Of a DNA stretch of 64,000 bases, positions 23,402 to 35,141 are shown piece by piece. This stretch comes from an uncultured Prevotellaceae bacterium (GTDB lineage: Bacteria; Bacteroidota; Bacteroidia; Bacteroidales; Bacteroidaceae). Below the pieces are notes generated by a model. The model ran no database searches and was not told where the DNA came from. It saw only the letters and a list, made by a program, of their open reading frames with translations. Within the stretch, counting starts at the first letter, position 1, and every line of letters begins with the position of its first letter. The DNA lies in contig CADBAG010000014.1 in the NCBI GenBank assembly GCA_902792635.1, positions 32,888-96,887 on the forward strand, in the 5' to 3' direction. A program made the translations under genes and the position numbers.

Positions 23402-24325
23402 TTACTCATCCCCTACTGAAACGACCTTTCCTTCAGCAGCAAGCTCTGTATGAGGGAAGATCGTGCGGGCCTCGTCTAAGATAGCCTGCTCATTGTCGTA
23501 ACGGGCACTGAAATGGCCAAGGAGGAGCTTGCCGACATGCGCATCGCGTGCCACCATAGCAGCCTGCTGAGAGGTGGAGTGATAATAGAGCTTGGCTCGG
23601 TCTGCACACGAACTGTCGTAAGTAGAGTCGTGATAAAGCAGATCGACGCCCTCTACAAGCTCATGGAGGGACGGCATGTAGCGCGTGTCACAACAATAGG
23701 CATAGGAACGGGGAGGATCAGCAGGCGTCACCAATCGCGAATTGGGAATGACCTCTCCATCCTCTGTCGTCCAGTCGGCACCCGCTTTGATATTATTGAT
23801 CTGTGAGACGGGTATGTCGTAACAGTCGATCATGTCGCGGCGGATATGAGGCAGTGTAGCTTTCTCCCGGAAGAGGTAGCCGGAGCAAGGAACGCGGTGA
23901 GAGAGCGGGATGCTCTCCACTGTAAGACTTCGATCCTCGAAGATGACTTGATGTTTCGTAGTGTCAACAGCGTGAAACTCAACGCGATAATCTAATCCGT
24001 TACAGAAAAGATTCATCTGGACATCGAGCAAGGACTTGAGGGCTTCCGGCGCATAGATATGCAGCGGAGCCGTACGGCCGAGCATGCCGAAGGTTGAAAT
24101 GAGTCCGATGAGTCCGAAGCAATGATCCCCATGAAGATGCGAGATGAAGATAGCCTGAATCTTCGTGAAGCCGACATGAGAGCGGCGCAGCTGTATCTGC
24201 GTACCCTCCCCACAGTCGATCATAAAGAACTTTCCGCGAATCTCCACGACCTGCGAAGATGCGAAATGCTTCAAGGTGGGCAGCGCACTGCCGCAGCCTA
24301 AGATATGGACATTGAATGGTTCCAT
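23402..24325 (-). CDS. rnz: Ribonuclease Z
   Basis: A 307-residue metallo-beta-lactamase-fold endonuclease that trims tRNA 3' ends. Zinc motif HLHGDH is present, together with LGCGSALPT at the N-terminus, IDCGEG, and the family exosite region between. The start is set at the ATG at 24325, which gives the family's usual N-terminus (MEPFNVHILG) and lies 1 base after the stop of the upstream lipoprotein gene; a longer frame exists but would overlap that gene. It is the last gene of a mazG-lipoprotein-rnz run. Confidence 0.93.
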   Translation of the reverse strand: MEPFNVHILGCGSALPTLKHFASSQVVEIRGKFFMIDCGEGTQIQLRRSHVGFTKIQAIFISHLHGDHCFGLIGLISTFGMLGRTAPLHIYAPEALKSLLDVQMNLFCNGLDYRVEFHAVDTTKHQVIFEDRSLTVESIPLSHRVPCSGYLFREKATLPHIRRDMIDCYDIPVSQINNIKAGADWTTEDGEVIPNSRLVTPADPPRSYAYCCDTRYMPSLHELVEGVDLLYHDSTYDSSCADRAKLYYHSTSQQAAMVARDAHVGKLLLGHFSARYDNEQAILDEARTIFPHTELAAEGKVVSVGDE

Positions 24326-24326
24326 A

Positions 24327-24896
24327 TTATTTTGCGCGCTTGTACAGGAAGATGCCTTCACGGTTCTCTATCTCGAGAGAGTCGCTGCCAAGGTTATCAA
24401 TATCGAAGGTGTCGCGGTTGAGCAGTAACTTGCCATTGAGAATCTTCCAAGATGTCCAAGGATTCTTCTCTGCTTCCACATTCGACTTGACCTCACCTCC
24501 TTCAAGAATCTCAAAGTTCTTGTCAATGCTTGTCCACTTACCTTGCAGCGTCGTGAGGTTGATGACCTTTGCAGCCGTCTCCTCCCCGTCAACAGGTTGT
24601 CCTTTGACCACAGCCAAGCGGTCACCGGCAAGCAGTCCGCCGACAACAGGATCCGTGCCATCCTCGGTATCGGGCAAAGCAAATGTCAGCGTGTCGCCGG
24701 CATCCGTGATGAGTTCCAAGGTGTGCATCATCGTGCCCTCGCCGCAGACACCATAGATCGTAGAGTCTTGGATAGCCGGTTGATCATCAATCTTCTCCGT
24801 AGCCGTCTCTCTCTGCTGAGGTTTGTTCTTGCATCCGTTCAACATGAAAGTGGCTGTCAGTGCAAGGGTAAACAAAAAGTATAGTTTCTTCTTCAT
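24327..24896 (-). CDS. Lipoprotein with lipocalin-like C-terminal half, function unknown
   Basis: A 189-residue protein with a lipoprotein signal (MKKKLYFLFTLALTATFML then NGC, lipid Cys near residue 22). A linker is followed by a beta-rich region; the last 60 residues (GKWTSIDKNFEIL ... GKLLLNRDTFDID ... GIFLYKR) look like the repeat of strands in Bacteroidota lipocalin-like lipoproteins. The ATG at 24896 is preferred to a start 17 codons earlier, which would lie inside mazG and spoil the signal peptide. It sits between mazG and rnz, probably cotranscribed. Confidence 0.7.
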   Translation of the reverse strand: MKKKLYFLFTLALTATFMLNGCKNKPQQRETATEKIDDQPAIQDSTIYGVCGEGTMMHTLELITDAGDTLTFALPDTEDGTDPVVGGLLAGDRLAVVKGQPVDGEETAAKVINLTTLQGKWTSIDKNFEILEGGEVKSNVEAEKNPWTSWKILNGKLLLNRDTFDIDNLGSDSLEIENREGIFLYKRAK

Positions 24897-24919
24897 AGTA
24901 TGGTTATTTTTCTTAGTTG

Positions 24920-25816
24920 TCATTCTTTCCGCTTGGCTTCGTTCCAATATTTATCCATTTCATCGAGCGTCAGGTCCTTGATATTCTTTCCCGCTTCCTT
25001 CGCTTTCTGCTCAATGTAAGTAAAGCGAGAGATAAACTTCCGATTAGCATGTTCAAGGGCATTGTCGGGATTGAGGTGATAGAGCCGTGCCGCGTTGATA
25101 ATGCTGAAGATGAAGTCGCCTAATTCAATAGTTGAACGTTCTTTGTCATTTCTCTCTAACTCAGCCTCTAACTCGCCTAATTCTTCCCGCACTTTGCCCC
25201 ATACGTCATGCGGCTCCTTCCAGTCGAAGCCCACATTGCGCGCCTTGTCCTGGATGCGGTAAGCTTTGATGACAGAAGGTAAGGCATCGGGCACACCACT
25301 GAGCACCGTCTCGTTACCGTCACGCTCAAGCCGCTTGCGCTTCTCCCATGACGACTCTACCTGTGTAGAAGACGATGGTTTGGCAGCGTTGGAATCGCTA
25401 TTTTCAGACGTTTCACGGTCTGTTTCACATTTGTCGGTTTTATAGTTGACATGTCCCTCGGCGTCGACCTCCATCTCGGGGTTGCTCACCGTCCATCCAC
25501 TCCAGTTGATGAAGTCGTGACGGAACATCAGTTTGTCAGCCTGATGGTTACAGACATCGGCGATATCGAAGTCACCCGTTTCCGAGCCCATCACGGAATA
25601 GAGGATGACATGCTCCATCACGTCGCCGAGCTCCTTGCATATCTCTGTATGATCATTCTTCATCAAAGCATCGCAGAGCTCAAAGGTTTCCTCAATGGTA
25701 TTGGGCCGCAGACTCTCAAAGGTCTGTGCCTTATCCCATGGACATTCCTTGCGCAAACGCTCCTGGACATCAAGCAGCCGCTCAAAAGCCTTTAGTTTAT
25801 CTTGTTTTGTATGCAT
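24920..25816 (-). CDS. mazG: Nucleoside triphosphate pyrophosphohydrolase MazG
   Basis: A 298-residue tandem MazG protein. The first MazG domain has CPWDKAQTFESLRP and IEETFELCDA (residues 25-52) with EICKELGDVMEHVIL; the second has KVREELGELEAEL (208-220) and STIELGDFIFSIIN. Between them, residues 106-155 form an extra low-complexity, Ser/Thr/Asp-rich insert compared with the roughly 263-residue E. coli protein. It hydrolyses NTPs to NMP and PPi, including non-canonical ones. It leads the mazG-lipoprotein-rnz run. The nearest matching promoter box is far upstream (26281-26288), beyond palindromic element D. Confidence 0.93.
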   Translation of the reverse strand: MHTKQDKLKAFERLLDVQERLRKECPWDKAQTFESLRPNTIEETFELCDALMKNDHTEICKELGDVMEHVILYSVMGSETGDFDIADVCNHQADKLMFRHDFINWSGWTVSNPEMEVDAEGHVNYKTDKCETDRETSENSDSNAAKPSSSTQVESSWEKRKRLERDGNETVLSGVPDALPSVIKAYRIQDKARNVGFDWKEPHDVWGKVREELGELEAELERNDKERSTIELGDFIFSIINAARLYHLNPDNALEHANRKFISRFTYIEQKAKEAGKNIKDLTLDEMDKYWNEAKRKE

Positions 25817-25884
25817 AAACGTTATATTAAATTATCGATTCATCACTGTTCGGACAGATGAGTTTCCCATAGGGCGGCCTGGTT

Positions 25885-26240
25885 AGCCTTAAGCACCTCG
25901 AAGAGGTGCCACTTGGTTAGCCCCAGGTAAGGAGCGCAGCGACGTAACCTGGGGTTCCGGTGTGGTGACGATACGTTGCAATCCGGCCTCGAAGAGGGCG
26001 AACCTACCCATATACGTAACCAGCATCCCGCCATAGTTCGCCCTCTTCGAGGCCGGCAGGTCAGGTAAAACGCCCAATCCTAAACCCCAGGTTGCGTCGC
26101 TGCGCTCCTTACCTGGGGCTACTCATGTGGCACCTCTCCGAGGTGCTGACCCATACATGGGGCTACTCATGTACAACCTCTCCGAGGTGCTGACCCTCAC
26201 CTGAGGCTACTCATGTACAACCTCTCCGAGGTTGGCTGCA
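25885..26240. repeat. Palindromic element, copy D
   Basis: The arms hold stems CCCCAGGT (25921-25928) / ACCTGGGG (25947-25954) and 26085-26092 / 26111-26118. The core GGCCTCGAAGAGGGCGAAC at about 25985 pairs with its complement near 26036. The right side carries three extra CCTCTCCGAGG units, each followed by a decayed copy of the GGGGCTACTCATGT segment. It lies between divergent genes mazG and valS. Confidence 0.95.
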
Positions 26241-26280
26241 GTATCAACTCGAAAAAAGGAAGAACCATATTATTTTCATG

Positions 26281-26288
26281 CAAAGTTA
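26281..26288 (-). promoter_or_regulatory. Promoter -7 box facing mazG
   Basis: TAACTTTG followed by CATG on the minus strand. If used, the transcript would carry element D as a leader of about 460 bases before mazG. Confidence 0.55.
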
Positions 26289-26310
26289 GTGGTTTTAAGT
26301 TGAAAATTAG

Positions 26311-26318
26311 TAATTTTG
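26311..26318 (+). promoter_or_regulatory. Promoter -7 box for valS
   Basis: TAATTTTG followed by CACC, 22 bp from the opposite-facing box at 26281-26288. The leader to 26359 is about 35 bases. Confidence 0.7.
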
Positions 26319-26358
26319 CACCGATATTCTTTAGATTACACAAAGAAATAACAGATAC

Positions 26359-29067
<2,709 letters not shown>

Positions 29068-29074
29068 TTCATAA

Positions 29075-29120
29075 GGTTGTAGTGGGCGCCCATCAGAACG
29101 ATGGGCGGCCACCCGCAACC
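29075..29120. repeat. Strong hairpin between valS and the clostripain gene
   Basis: GGTTGTAGTGGGCGCCCATC pairs with GATGGGCGGCCACCCGCAACC almost completely around a 5-base loop. It has the GC-rich look of the mini-palindrome family and may end the valS transcript; the T-run after it is weak. Confidence 0.75.
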
Positions 29121-29163
29121 TTTCTTAATTTATTCCACTCCCATTTCAATTAATTTTTCGCCG

Positions 29164-30381
29164 ATGAAACGTATCCTGTATCTTTTCTGTTTGTTTTTAT
29201 CTATATTATCTTTCTCTTCTTGCTCAGAGGAGGCGGAGGATATCTCTGATATTAATAAGCAGACTACCATCGTGTTTATGCCTTGGGCAGGGAATGAAAG
29301 CTATTCGAATTTGTATACGTATTTCAAGCAGAACCTTGACAGTATTGAGGGTGCTATCAAGAAAGCTGGGAGCATGAGCAACCGTGTCGTAGTTTTCTTG
29401 AGCACTTCCGCTTCAGAGTCAGAGCTCTATGAAATCACGTTGGTAAATAAACAGATACAGCATACGACAATCAAAACATATTCAGGGAATCTTTATACCA
29501 CAGCCGATGGCATTGCACAGATTCTCAATGATGTGAAAAGCAATGCCTACGCGCTCAACTATTGCAGTATGATTATCGGGTGTCATGGTGTGGGCTGGAC
29601 GTATAAAGACGACTGGACCAACTATCCTTATGGTGCGAAGGCAAGAACAAGTCAGACTGCGTCAAGCGATTCTACGTCTTACCATCTGACCCGGTTCTAT
29701 GGTAGCGCATCGGATATGGATTACGCCACAGACATCGAGACGTTGGATCAAGGTATAGCAAAGGCTGGAATAAAGATGCAGTATATTCTGTTCGATGACT
29801 GCTATATGGCAAACATCGAAACAGCCTATCAACTCAAGGATGTTACCAACTTTCTTATAGGCTCAACCTCTGAGGTGATGGCGGAAGGAATGCCTTACCA
29901 AACCATGTGGTCCTCGCTTGCCACCGCTACACCTGATTACGAGGCAGCTACAAGGGCGTTCTATAATTTCTATTCTAAGTTCACTTATCCTTACGGTACG
30001 TTATCGGTGATTGACTGCAGAAAATTGGATAACCTTGCTACAATCATGAAGAAGATCAACGATAACTATACGTTTGACAGCAGTCAGCTTGACAGTGTCC
30101 AAGTCCTTGACGGCTTCAATCAGCCCATCTTCTACGATATGAAGGACTACGTGCTGCACTTATGCAAGAACAACGATATGCTCAACGATTTCAGTGCATA
30201 TCTCAAACAAGCCGTAAGATACTCGGTGCATACCGACTCCATCTATTCAGCAATCTATAATAATACTGGGAGATACATTAAGGTTAATCAGTTCTCAGGC
30301 ATCACAATCTCTGATCCGAGCATCAATAGTGTAGCACTGAAAGGAAAAGAGAAAACGGCGTGGTGGAAAGCCACACACTAA
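29164..30381 (+). CDS. Clostripain-type (C11) cysteine peptidase lipoprotein
   Basis: A 405-residue exported lipoprotein: MKRILYLFCLFLSILSFSSC with lipid Cys20. The catalytic pair of the C11/CD-clan fold is visible as His in MIIGCHGVGW and Cys in ILFDDCYMANIE. Family members cut after Arg or Lys and are common on the surface of gut Bacteroidota. The ATG at 29164 is chosen because the longer frame lacks a signal peptide at its start and would begin in the hairpin. No neighbouring gene suggests a substrate. Confidence 0.85.
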   Translation: MKRILYLFCLFLSILSFSSCSEEAEDISDINKQTTIVFMPWAGNESYSNLYTYFKQNLDSIEGAIKKAGSMSNRVVVFLSTSASESELYEITLVNKQIQHTTIKTYSGNLYTTADGIAQILNDVKSNAYALNYCSMIIGCHGVGWTYKDDWTNYPYGAKARTSQTASSDSTSYHLTRFYGSASDMDYATDIETLDQGIAKAGIKMQYILFDDCYMANIETAYQLKDVTNFLIGSTSEVMAEGMPYQTMWSSLATATPDYEAATRAFYNFYSKFTYPYGTLSVIDCRKLDNLATIMKKINDNYTFDSSQLDSVQVLDGFNQPIFYDMKDYVLHLCKNNDMLNDFSAYLKQAVRYSVHTDSIYSAIYNNTGRYIKVNQFSGITISDPSINSVALKGKEKTAWWKATH

Positions 30382-30404
30382 AAGCAAGCAAAGGCCTCTC
30401 CAAG

Positions 30405-30422
30405 CCTCCCCTAAAGGGGAGG
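30405..30422. repeat. CCTCCCCT/AGGGGAGG hairpin
   Basis: A short perfect hairpin, CCTCCCCT (30405-30412) with AGGGGAGG (30415-30422), 24 bases after the clostripain stop. It resembles dispersed intergenic hairpins and lacks a T-run. Confidence 0.6.
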
Positions 30423-30481
30423 ATGTTGATTACTTAAAGAGCCTTACCTATTCCCGAATATTTACGTCATATTAATAATAA

Positions 30482-30515
30482 AGGGCAGACTTTATAGCCT
30501 GCCCTATATTTTTTT
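30482..30515. terminator. Terminator between the convergent clostripain and Fur-type genes
   Basis: AGGGCAG (30482-30488) pairs with CTGCCCT (30499-30505), followed by TATATTTTTTT on the plus strand. It lies about 100 bases after the clostripain gene and 33 bases beyond the end of the Fur-family gene. Confidence 0.8.
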
Positions 30516-30547
30516 ATAATCACCAAAAGAGGTTGCTCTCTTACTGA

Positions 30548-30991
30548 TTACGCGATCTTATCCTTGTTGTTCTCCTTCTCTTTCTCAAGGCACTCTTTGC
30601 AGATGCCTTTGTAATAGAGCTGAGCCTCGTCGATGAGGTGACCCTCACGAGAGACAGGGCGCTTCATCTTAGGAGCCTTCTCATCCATCAGATCAAAGAC
30701 CCTTCCGCACTCGCGGCAGAGGAAATGAACATGCGGATGGATGTCGCCATCGTAGCATACATGATGATCATCAATCGTGATCATCTGCGCAGCCTTATGC
30801 TCTGAGAAGAGACGCAAGGTGTTATAAACTGTAGTACGGCTCAAAGTCGGTACCTCAGTCACCACACCTTGAAAAACATCCTCCACCGTAGGATGTGTAC
30901 GGTGAGAAAGGAGGAAAGACATGATTGCAAGTCTTTGTGTAGATGGGCGCAAGCCACTGTCCACCAATCTGTTATAAGCGGATATATCCAT
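30548..30991 (-). CDS. Fur/PerR-family transcriptional regulator
   Basis: A 147-residue protein with an N-terminal winged helix (RPSTQRLAIMSFLL, TVYNTLRLF around residue 55-63) and a C-terminal metal/dimer domain with HHVCYDGDIHPHVHFLCREC and CKEC, the two CxxC pairs that hold structural zinc. The spacing and the HPHVHF motif resemble PerR peroxide sensors more than Fur iron sensors, but this cannot be settled by eye. It has its own promoter (31066-31073), separate from hisS upstream. Confidence 0.85.
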   Translation of the reverse strand: MDISAYNRLVDSGLRPSTQRLAIMSFLLSHRTHPTVEDVFQGVVTEVPTLSRTTVYNTLRLFSEHKAAQMITIDDHHVCYDGDIHPHVHFLCRECGRVFDLMDEKAPKMKRPVSREGHLIDEAQLYYKGICKECLEKEKENNKDKIA

Positions 30992-31065
30992 GTTAAACTT
31001 TTAATAATCCTTAATAAAACTCTGAAAACCTATTTGTAATTCTTGTTTTGCTTATCTTTTGTCGG

Positions 31066-31073
31066 CAAAGTTA
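31066..31073 (-). promoter_or_regulatory. Promoter -7 box for the Fur-family gene
   Basis: TAACTTTG followed by CCGAC on the minus strand. The leader to 30991 is about 70 bases. Confidence 0.65.
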
Positions 31074-31170
31074 CAAAATCTTTACGAAACTACAAAATGA
31101 AAGTTGGAAAAGTTACACATCTGTATGTAACTTTTCCAACTTAATGATAATTCTTAAAGATTAATTACGT

Positions 31171-32538
31171 TTACCCAATGATCTCCTTGACCATTTCTTC
31201 AGCCGTTACAAGCTTCTGTTCGCCTGTCGTCATGTTCTTCAGTGTGACTTTGCCTTGCGCTATCTCGTCGTCACCAGCGAGAGCAACGAATGCGATACCT
31301 TTGGTATTGGCATAGCTCATCTGCTTCTTCATCTTGGTCTTGTCGGGATAGACCTCCGTACGGATGCCGGCCTTACGGGCAGCTGCTGCTATCGGGAGAC
31401 AGTAAGCGGTTTCTTTCTCACCGAAGTTGATGAAAAGCAACTGTGTAGCCGTGGTTGCTTCCTTCGGATAAAGGTCGAGGGCGTTGAGCACATCGTAGAT
31501 ACGGTCAGCGCCGAAGCTGATACCGACACCGGAGAGCCCCGGCATGCCGAAGATACCCGTGAGGTTATCGTAACGGCCACCGCCTGTGATGCTACCCATC
31601 GGGGTATCAAGAGCCTTCACCTCAAAGATGGCACCTGTATAATAGTTCAGTCCACGAGCGAGTGTCAGGTTGAGATCGACCTCATTCTTCAGATTAGCCG
31701 TCTTGAGCGTATCGAGGATGAAACGAGTCTCCTCCACACCCTTCTGACCGATCTCGGAAGTCTTGAGGAAGTCAGCAATGACACTGAGCTTCTCATCGTT
31801 AGAGCCTTCAAGCTTGATGATAGGCTGAAGTTTCTCGATAGCCTCCTCAGGCAGTCCGTCGTTGCGCAGCTCCTCATTGACATTGTCGATACCGATCTTG
31901 TCGAGCTTATCGATAGCCACCGTGATATCCACAATCTTATCAGCTTCGCCAATGACCTCAGCGATACCCGAGAGGATCTTACGGTTATTGATCATGATAG
32001 CTACACGGATGCCGAATTTTGTGAACACAGTGTCCACGATCTGCATCAGCTCTACTTCATTGAGCAGTGAGTCACTGCCTACAACATCGGCATCGCACTG
32101 ATAGAACTCACGGTAACGGCCTTTCTGCGGACGGTCAGCACGCCATACGGGCTGAATCTGATAGCGCTTGAAAGGCAACTGCAGCTCATCGCGGTGCATG
32201 ACAACGTAGCGAGCGAAAGGCACCGTGAGATCATAGCGCAGTCCTTTCTCACAGAGCTTCGTCTGGAGCTTGAGCGTGTCGCGCTCCTGGAGCTCCTCAT
32301 CGCTGATACCCTTCAGATAGTCACCAGAGTTGAGCACTTTGAAGAGGAGCTTGTCGCCCTCATCACCGTACTTACCTAACAGCGTGTGAAGGGTCTCCAT
32401 AGCCGGAGTCTCAATCTGTTGGAAACCATAAAGAGCATAGACGCCCTTGATGGTATTGAAGATATAGTTTCTTTTTGCCATCTCCTCGGGACCGAAATCA
32501 CGGGTGCCTTTGGGGATGGACGGTTTGTTTGAACCCAT
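31171..32538 (-). CDS. hisS: Histidine-tRNA ligase
   Basis: A 455-residue class II synthetase with motif 2 region [27 protein letters not shown], the histidine-specific segment [14 protein letters not shown] and motif 3 GGGRYDNL. It charges tRNA-His. It follows purA by 36 bases in the same direction and has no clear promoter of its own, so it is probably the end of the repB-DUF4494-yggS-purA-hisS run. Confidence 0.97.
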   Translation of the reverse strand: MGSNKPSIPKGTRDFGPEEMAKRNYIFNTIKGVYALYGFQQIETPAMETLHTLLGKYGDEGDKLLFKVLNSGDYLKGISDEELQERDTLKLQTKLCEKGLRYDLTVPFARYVVMHRDELQLPFKRYQIQPVWRADRPQKGRYREFYQCDADVVGSDSLLNEVELMQIVDTVFTKFGIRVAIMINNRKILSGIAEVIGEADKIVDITVAIDKLDKIGIDNVNEELRNDGLPEEAIEKLQPIIKLEGSNDEKLSVIADFLKTSEIGQKGVEETRFILDTLKTANLKNEVDLNLTLARGLNYYTGAIFEVKALDTPMGSITGGGRYDNLTGIFGMPGLSGVGISFGADRIYDVLNALDLYPKEATTATQLLFINFGEKETAYCLPIAAAARKAGIRTEVYPDKTKMKKQMSYANTKGIAFVALAGDDEIAQGKVTLKNMTTGEQKLVTAEEMVKEIIG

Positions 32539-32574
32539 TATTTATTGTTTATTCGTTGTAATATTACAGTCCGT

Positions 32575-33849
32575 TTACAGTACGATCGTCTGCTCACGGT
32601 CCGGACCGATAGAGATGATGCCGATCTTTGTCTCCAACTCATCTTCAAGGAACTTGATGTAGTCCTTGAACTCCTGTGGGAACTGATCGGGCGAAGTGAA
32701 CTTCGTCATGTCGGTCTTCCAGCCTTTGATCTCCTTGTAGACTGGCTCTACATTGTCAATCTCGTAGGGGAAGTCGCGGGTCTCAGTGCCATCGGGCAAA
32801 CGGTAAGCGACACAAGCCTTGATGGTGTCGAAGCCATCGAGAACATCGCTCTTCATCATGATGAGCTCCGTAACGCCGTCCACCATGATGCTGTAGCGCA
32901 ACTGTACAAGGTCGATCCAGCCACAGCGGCGCTCGCGGCCTGTCACGGCACCATACTCATGACCGAGGTCACGGATGGTCTTGCCGGTCTCATCGAAGAG
33001 CTCTGTGGGGAACGGTCCTGCACCGACACGTGTGCAGTAAGCCTTCATGATACCATAGACATTGCCGATCTTGTTAGGACCAACACCGAGACCTGTGCAA
33101 GCGCCTGCGCAGATCGTGTTGCTGGAGGTGACAAACGGATAACTTCCGAAGTCGACATCAAGCATCGTGCCCTGTGCGCCCTCGCAGAGGATAGACTTAC
33201 CGGAACGGAGCACTTTATTGATCTCAATCTCGCTGTCTACGATAGGGAACTTACGGAGATACTCCACGCCTTCCATCCAGCGCTTCTCCGTCTCTTCGAA
33301 GCCCTCGAAGTCGGTCCAGCCCAGAGCCTTGAGCATCTTCAGGTGACGCTGCTTGTGAGCCTCATACTTAGCCTCGAAGCCTTCAAGGATATCACCCACA
33401 CGCAAGCCGTTACGGCTCACCTTGTCGGTATAAGTCGGGCCGATGCCCTTACCGGTCGTACCTACCTTGTTCTTGCCTTTTGCAGCCTCAATGGCACGGT
33501 CGAGGATACGGTGGGTCGGCATGATGAGATGTGCCTTCTTAGAGATGCGAAGACGTGTGTGCAGCTCATGACCGCTCTTCTCAAGGTCCTTAGCCTCGTC
33601 CATGAAGAGATCAGGGGCCAGCACTACACCATTGCCGATATAGTTGACCTTACCACCCTGGAAAATTCCTGAAGGGATGCTGCGAAGCACATATTTCTGA
33701 CCCTCAAACTCCAGTGTGTGTCCGGCATTGGGACCGCCCTGGAAGCGAGCCACAACGTCATACTTCGGGGTAAGGACGTCTACGACCTTTCCCTTGCCTT
33801 CATCGCCCCACTGGAGACCCAGCAGGACATCAATCTTACCGTTGCTCAT
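32575..33849 (-). CDS. purA: Adenylosuccinate synthetase
   Basis: A 424-residue GTP-dependent enzyme joining IMP and aspartate in AMP synthesis. GLQWGDEGKGKVVD (P-loop and catalytic Asp) is at residues 11-24, followed by GGPNAGHT and the GTTGKGIGPTYTDK IMP loop. Length is normal. Gene order places it after yggS and before hisS. Confidence 0.97.
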   Translation of the reverse strand: MSNGKIDVLLGLQWGDEGKGKVVDVLTPKYDVVARFQGGPNAGHTLEFEGQKYVLRSIPSGIFQGGKVNYIGNGVVLAPDLFMDEAKDLEKSGHELHTRLRISKKAHLIMPTHRILDRAIEAAKGKNKVGTTGKGIGPTYTDKVSRNGLRVGDILEGFEAKYEAHKQRHLKMLKALGWTDFEGFEETEKRWMEGVEYLRKFPIVDSEIEINKVLRSGKSILCEGAQGTMLDVDFGSYPFVTSSNTICAGACTGLGVGPNKIGNVYGIMKAYCTRVGAGPFPTELFDETGKTIRDLGHEYGAVTGRERRCGWIDLVQLRYSIMVDGVTELIMMKSDVLDGFDTIKACVAYRLPDGTETRDFPYEIDNVEPVYKEIKGWKTDMTKFTSPDQFPQEFKDYIKFLEDELETKIGIISIGPDREQTIVL

Positions 33850-33931
33850 TGATATTATATGTTTTAGTTTTGATTCCTAATAATATTACTAATAATATTC
33901 CTAATAATCACTCTTTGACACTATCTCTTTG

Positions 33932-34606
33932 TTAATACACTCTTGGACCGAAGATAGCCGTACCCACTCTGACCATCGTAGAGTGGCACTGTACGGCAAT
34001 CTTATAGTCGTGGCTCATACCCCACGAACGCTCTTTGAACCAGGGAGCATCAGCGAAGTAGTCGCGCTTCAGCTCATTAAAGAAGTCCCAGGCACTGGTC
34101 ATTTCTTTCCGTATCTGCGCCTCGTCAGGCACATTGCTGGCCATCATCATGACACCGCAGATACGAACATTGTGAAGGTCGCGCCATTCGCCCGCCTTGA
34201 GCATCTCACGACAGGCATCAAGGGAGAAGCCATATTTGGTTTCTTCCTCTGCGATATGGAGCTCGAGAAGGATGTCGATGACGCGGTTGTTCTTGGCAGC
34301 CTGCTTGTTGATCTCCTTCATGAGCTTCATCGAGTCAACAGCCTCAATCATAGAGATATAGGGAGCAATATACTTCACCTTATTGGTCTGCAGATGGCCG
34401 ATGAAGTGCCACTCGATATCTTTCGGCAACTGCTCCACCTTCTCCTTGATCTCTTGCTCGTGACTCTCGCCGAAGATGCGCTGACCTACACTGTAGGCAG
34501 CTTCAATATACTCTTTAGGATGAAACTTGCTGATGGCAACAAGCTTGACGCCTTCCGGCAAGTCAGCCAATACTTTCTTAAGATTTCCTGCTACATCAAC
34601 ATCCAT
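33932..34606 (-). CDS. yggS: Pyridoxal phosphate homeostasis protein (YggS/PROSC family)
   Basis: A 224-residue single-domain alanine-racemase-fold protein. PLP Lys27 lies in KLVAISKFHP; ESHEQEIKEK (in place of the usual ENYVQE) and WHFIGHLQTNK follow. The C-terminal MGMS-like segment reads SWGMSHDYKIAV. These proteins bind PLP and regulate B6 and amino acid pools without a known catalytic reaction. It follows the DUF4494 gene by 11 bases. Confidence 0.92.
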   Translation of the reverse strand: MDVDVAGNLKKVLADLPEGVKLVAISKFHPKEYIEAAYSVGQRIFGESHEQEIKEKVEQLPKDIEWHFIGHLQTNKVKYIAPYISMIEAVDSMKLMKEINKQAAKNNRVIDILLELHIAEEETKYGFSLDACREMLKAGEWRDLHNVRICGVMMMASNVPDEAQIRKEMTSAWDFFNELKRDYFADAPWFKERSWGMSHDYKIAVQCHSTMVRVGTAIFGPRVY

Positions 34607-34617
34607 GACCTAACCTC

Positions 34618-35130
34618 CTATTTATTATTTTCCTGTTCTTTATTCTCAGATTCCTGATTTTCCGGCTGCTTGTGCTTCTCGGGATCAGAATCATGCTCGA
34701 AGACATCCATGATCTGAGTCTCGGCAACATTAGCAATCTCATAATCGATCATGGTACCACCCATCACATCGGTGATGTTCTTCACGGCAGCAGGAAGCGT
34801 GGAAGCCTGAACGAGATAAGTCACAGCAGAGCGCTTCTCCTTCCCCGACTTCTCGTCAAGCGTGATAAACATCAGCTTAGCCTTGTACCACTTGTCATCC
34901 TTGTCCATGTCGGAGAAGAATATCTCATGATAAGCAGCAGGCTTGATGTCGGTTATCTTGTAATCGCCGGAGATGTAGACTTTCATCTCTTCAAGAATGG
35001 CACTCTCTGCCTCTGTAAAACTCAGTGCATCGACAACATAGTGCTCGGTCACATTCTTCTGTGTACCGTCTTCCTGCGTCTTTGCATAACGTATTTTGGT
35101 TTCAAACCAATCGGATGTACGAGATCTCAT
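34618..35130 (-). CDS. DUF4494 protein
   Basis: A 170-residue cytoplasmic protein starting MRSRTSDWFETKIRY, with the alternating acidic and aromatic strands (ITDIKPAAYHEIFF, WYKAKLMFITLDEKSGKEKR) of DUF4494, a family restricted to Bacteroidota. The last 25 residues are a Glu/Gln/Asn-rich tail. No function is known. It lies between a RepB-like initiator gene (11 bases away) and yggS (11 bases), suggesting cotranscription. The name rests on recall of the family pattern. Confidence 0.75.
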   Translation of the reverse strand: MRSRTSDWFETKIRYAKTQEDGTQKNVTEHYVVDALSFTEAESAILEEMKVYISGDYKITDIKPAAYHEIFFSDMDKDDKWYKAKLMFITLDEKSGKEKRSAVTYLVQASTLPAAVKNITDVMGGTMIDYEIANVAETQIMDVFEHDSDPEKHKQPENQESENKEQENNK

Positions 35131-35141
35131 ATTTTATTATT

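Noticed and set aside
32545-33672. 375-codon open frame antisense to purA
   Set aside because: Antisense shadow of purA with no promoter or domain; similar shadows lie opposite hisS, aldA, the DUF1593 gene and DUF711.
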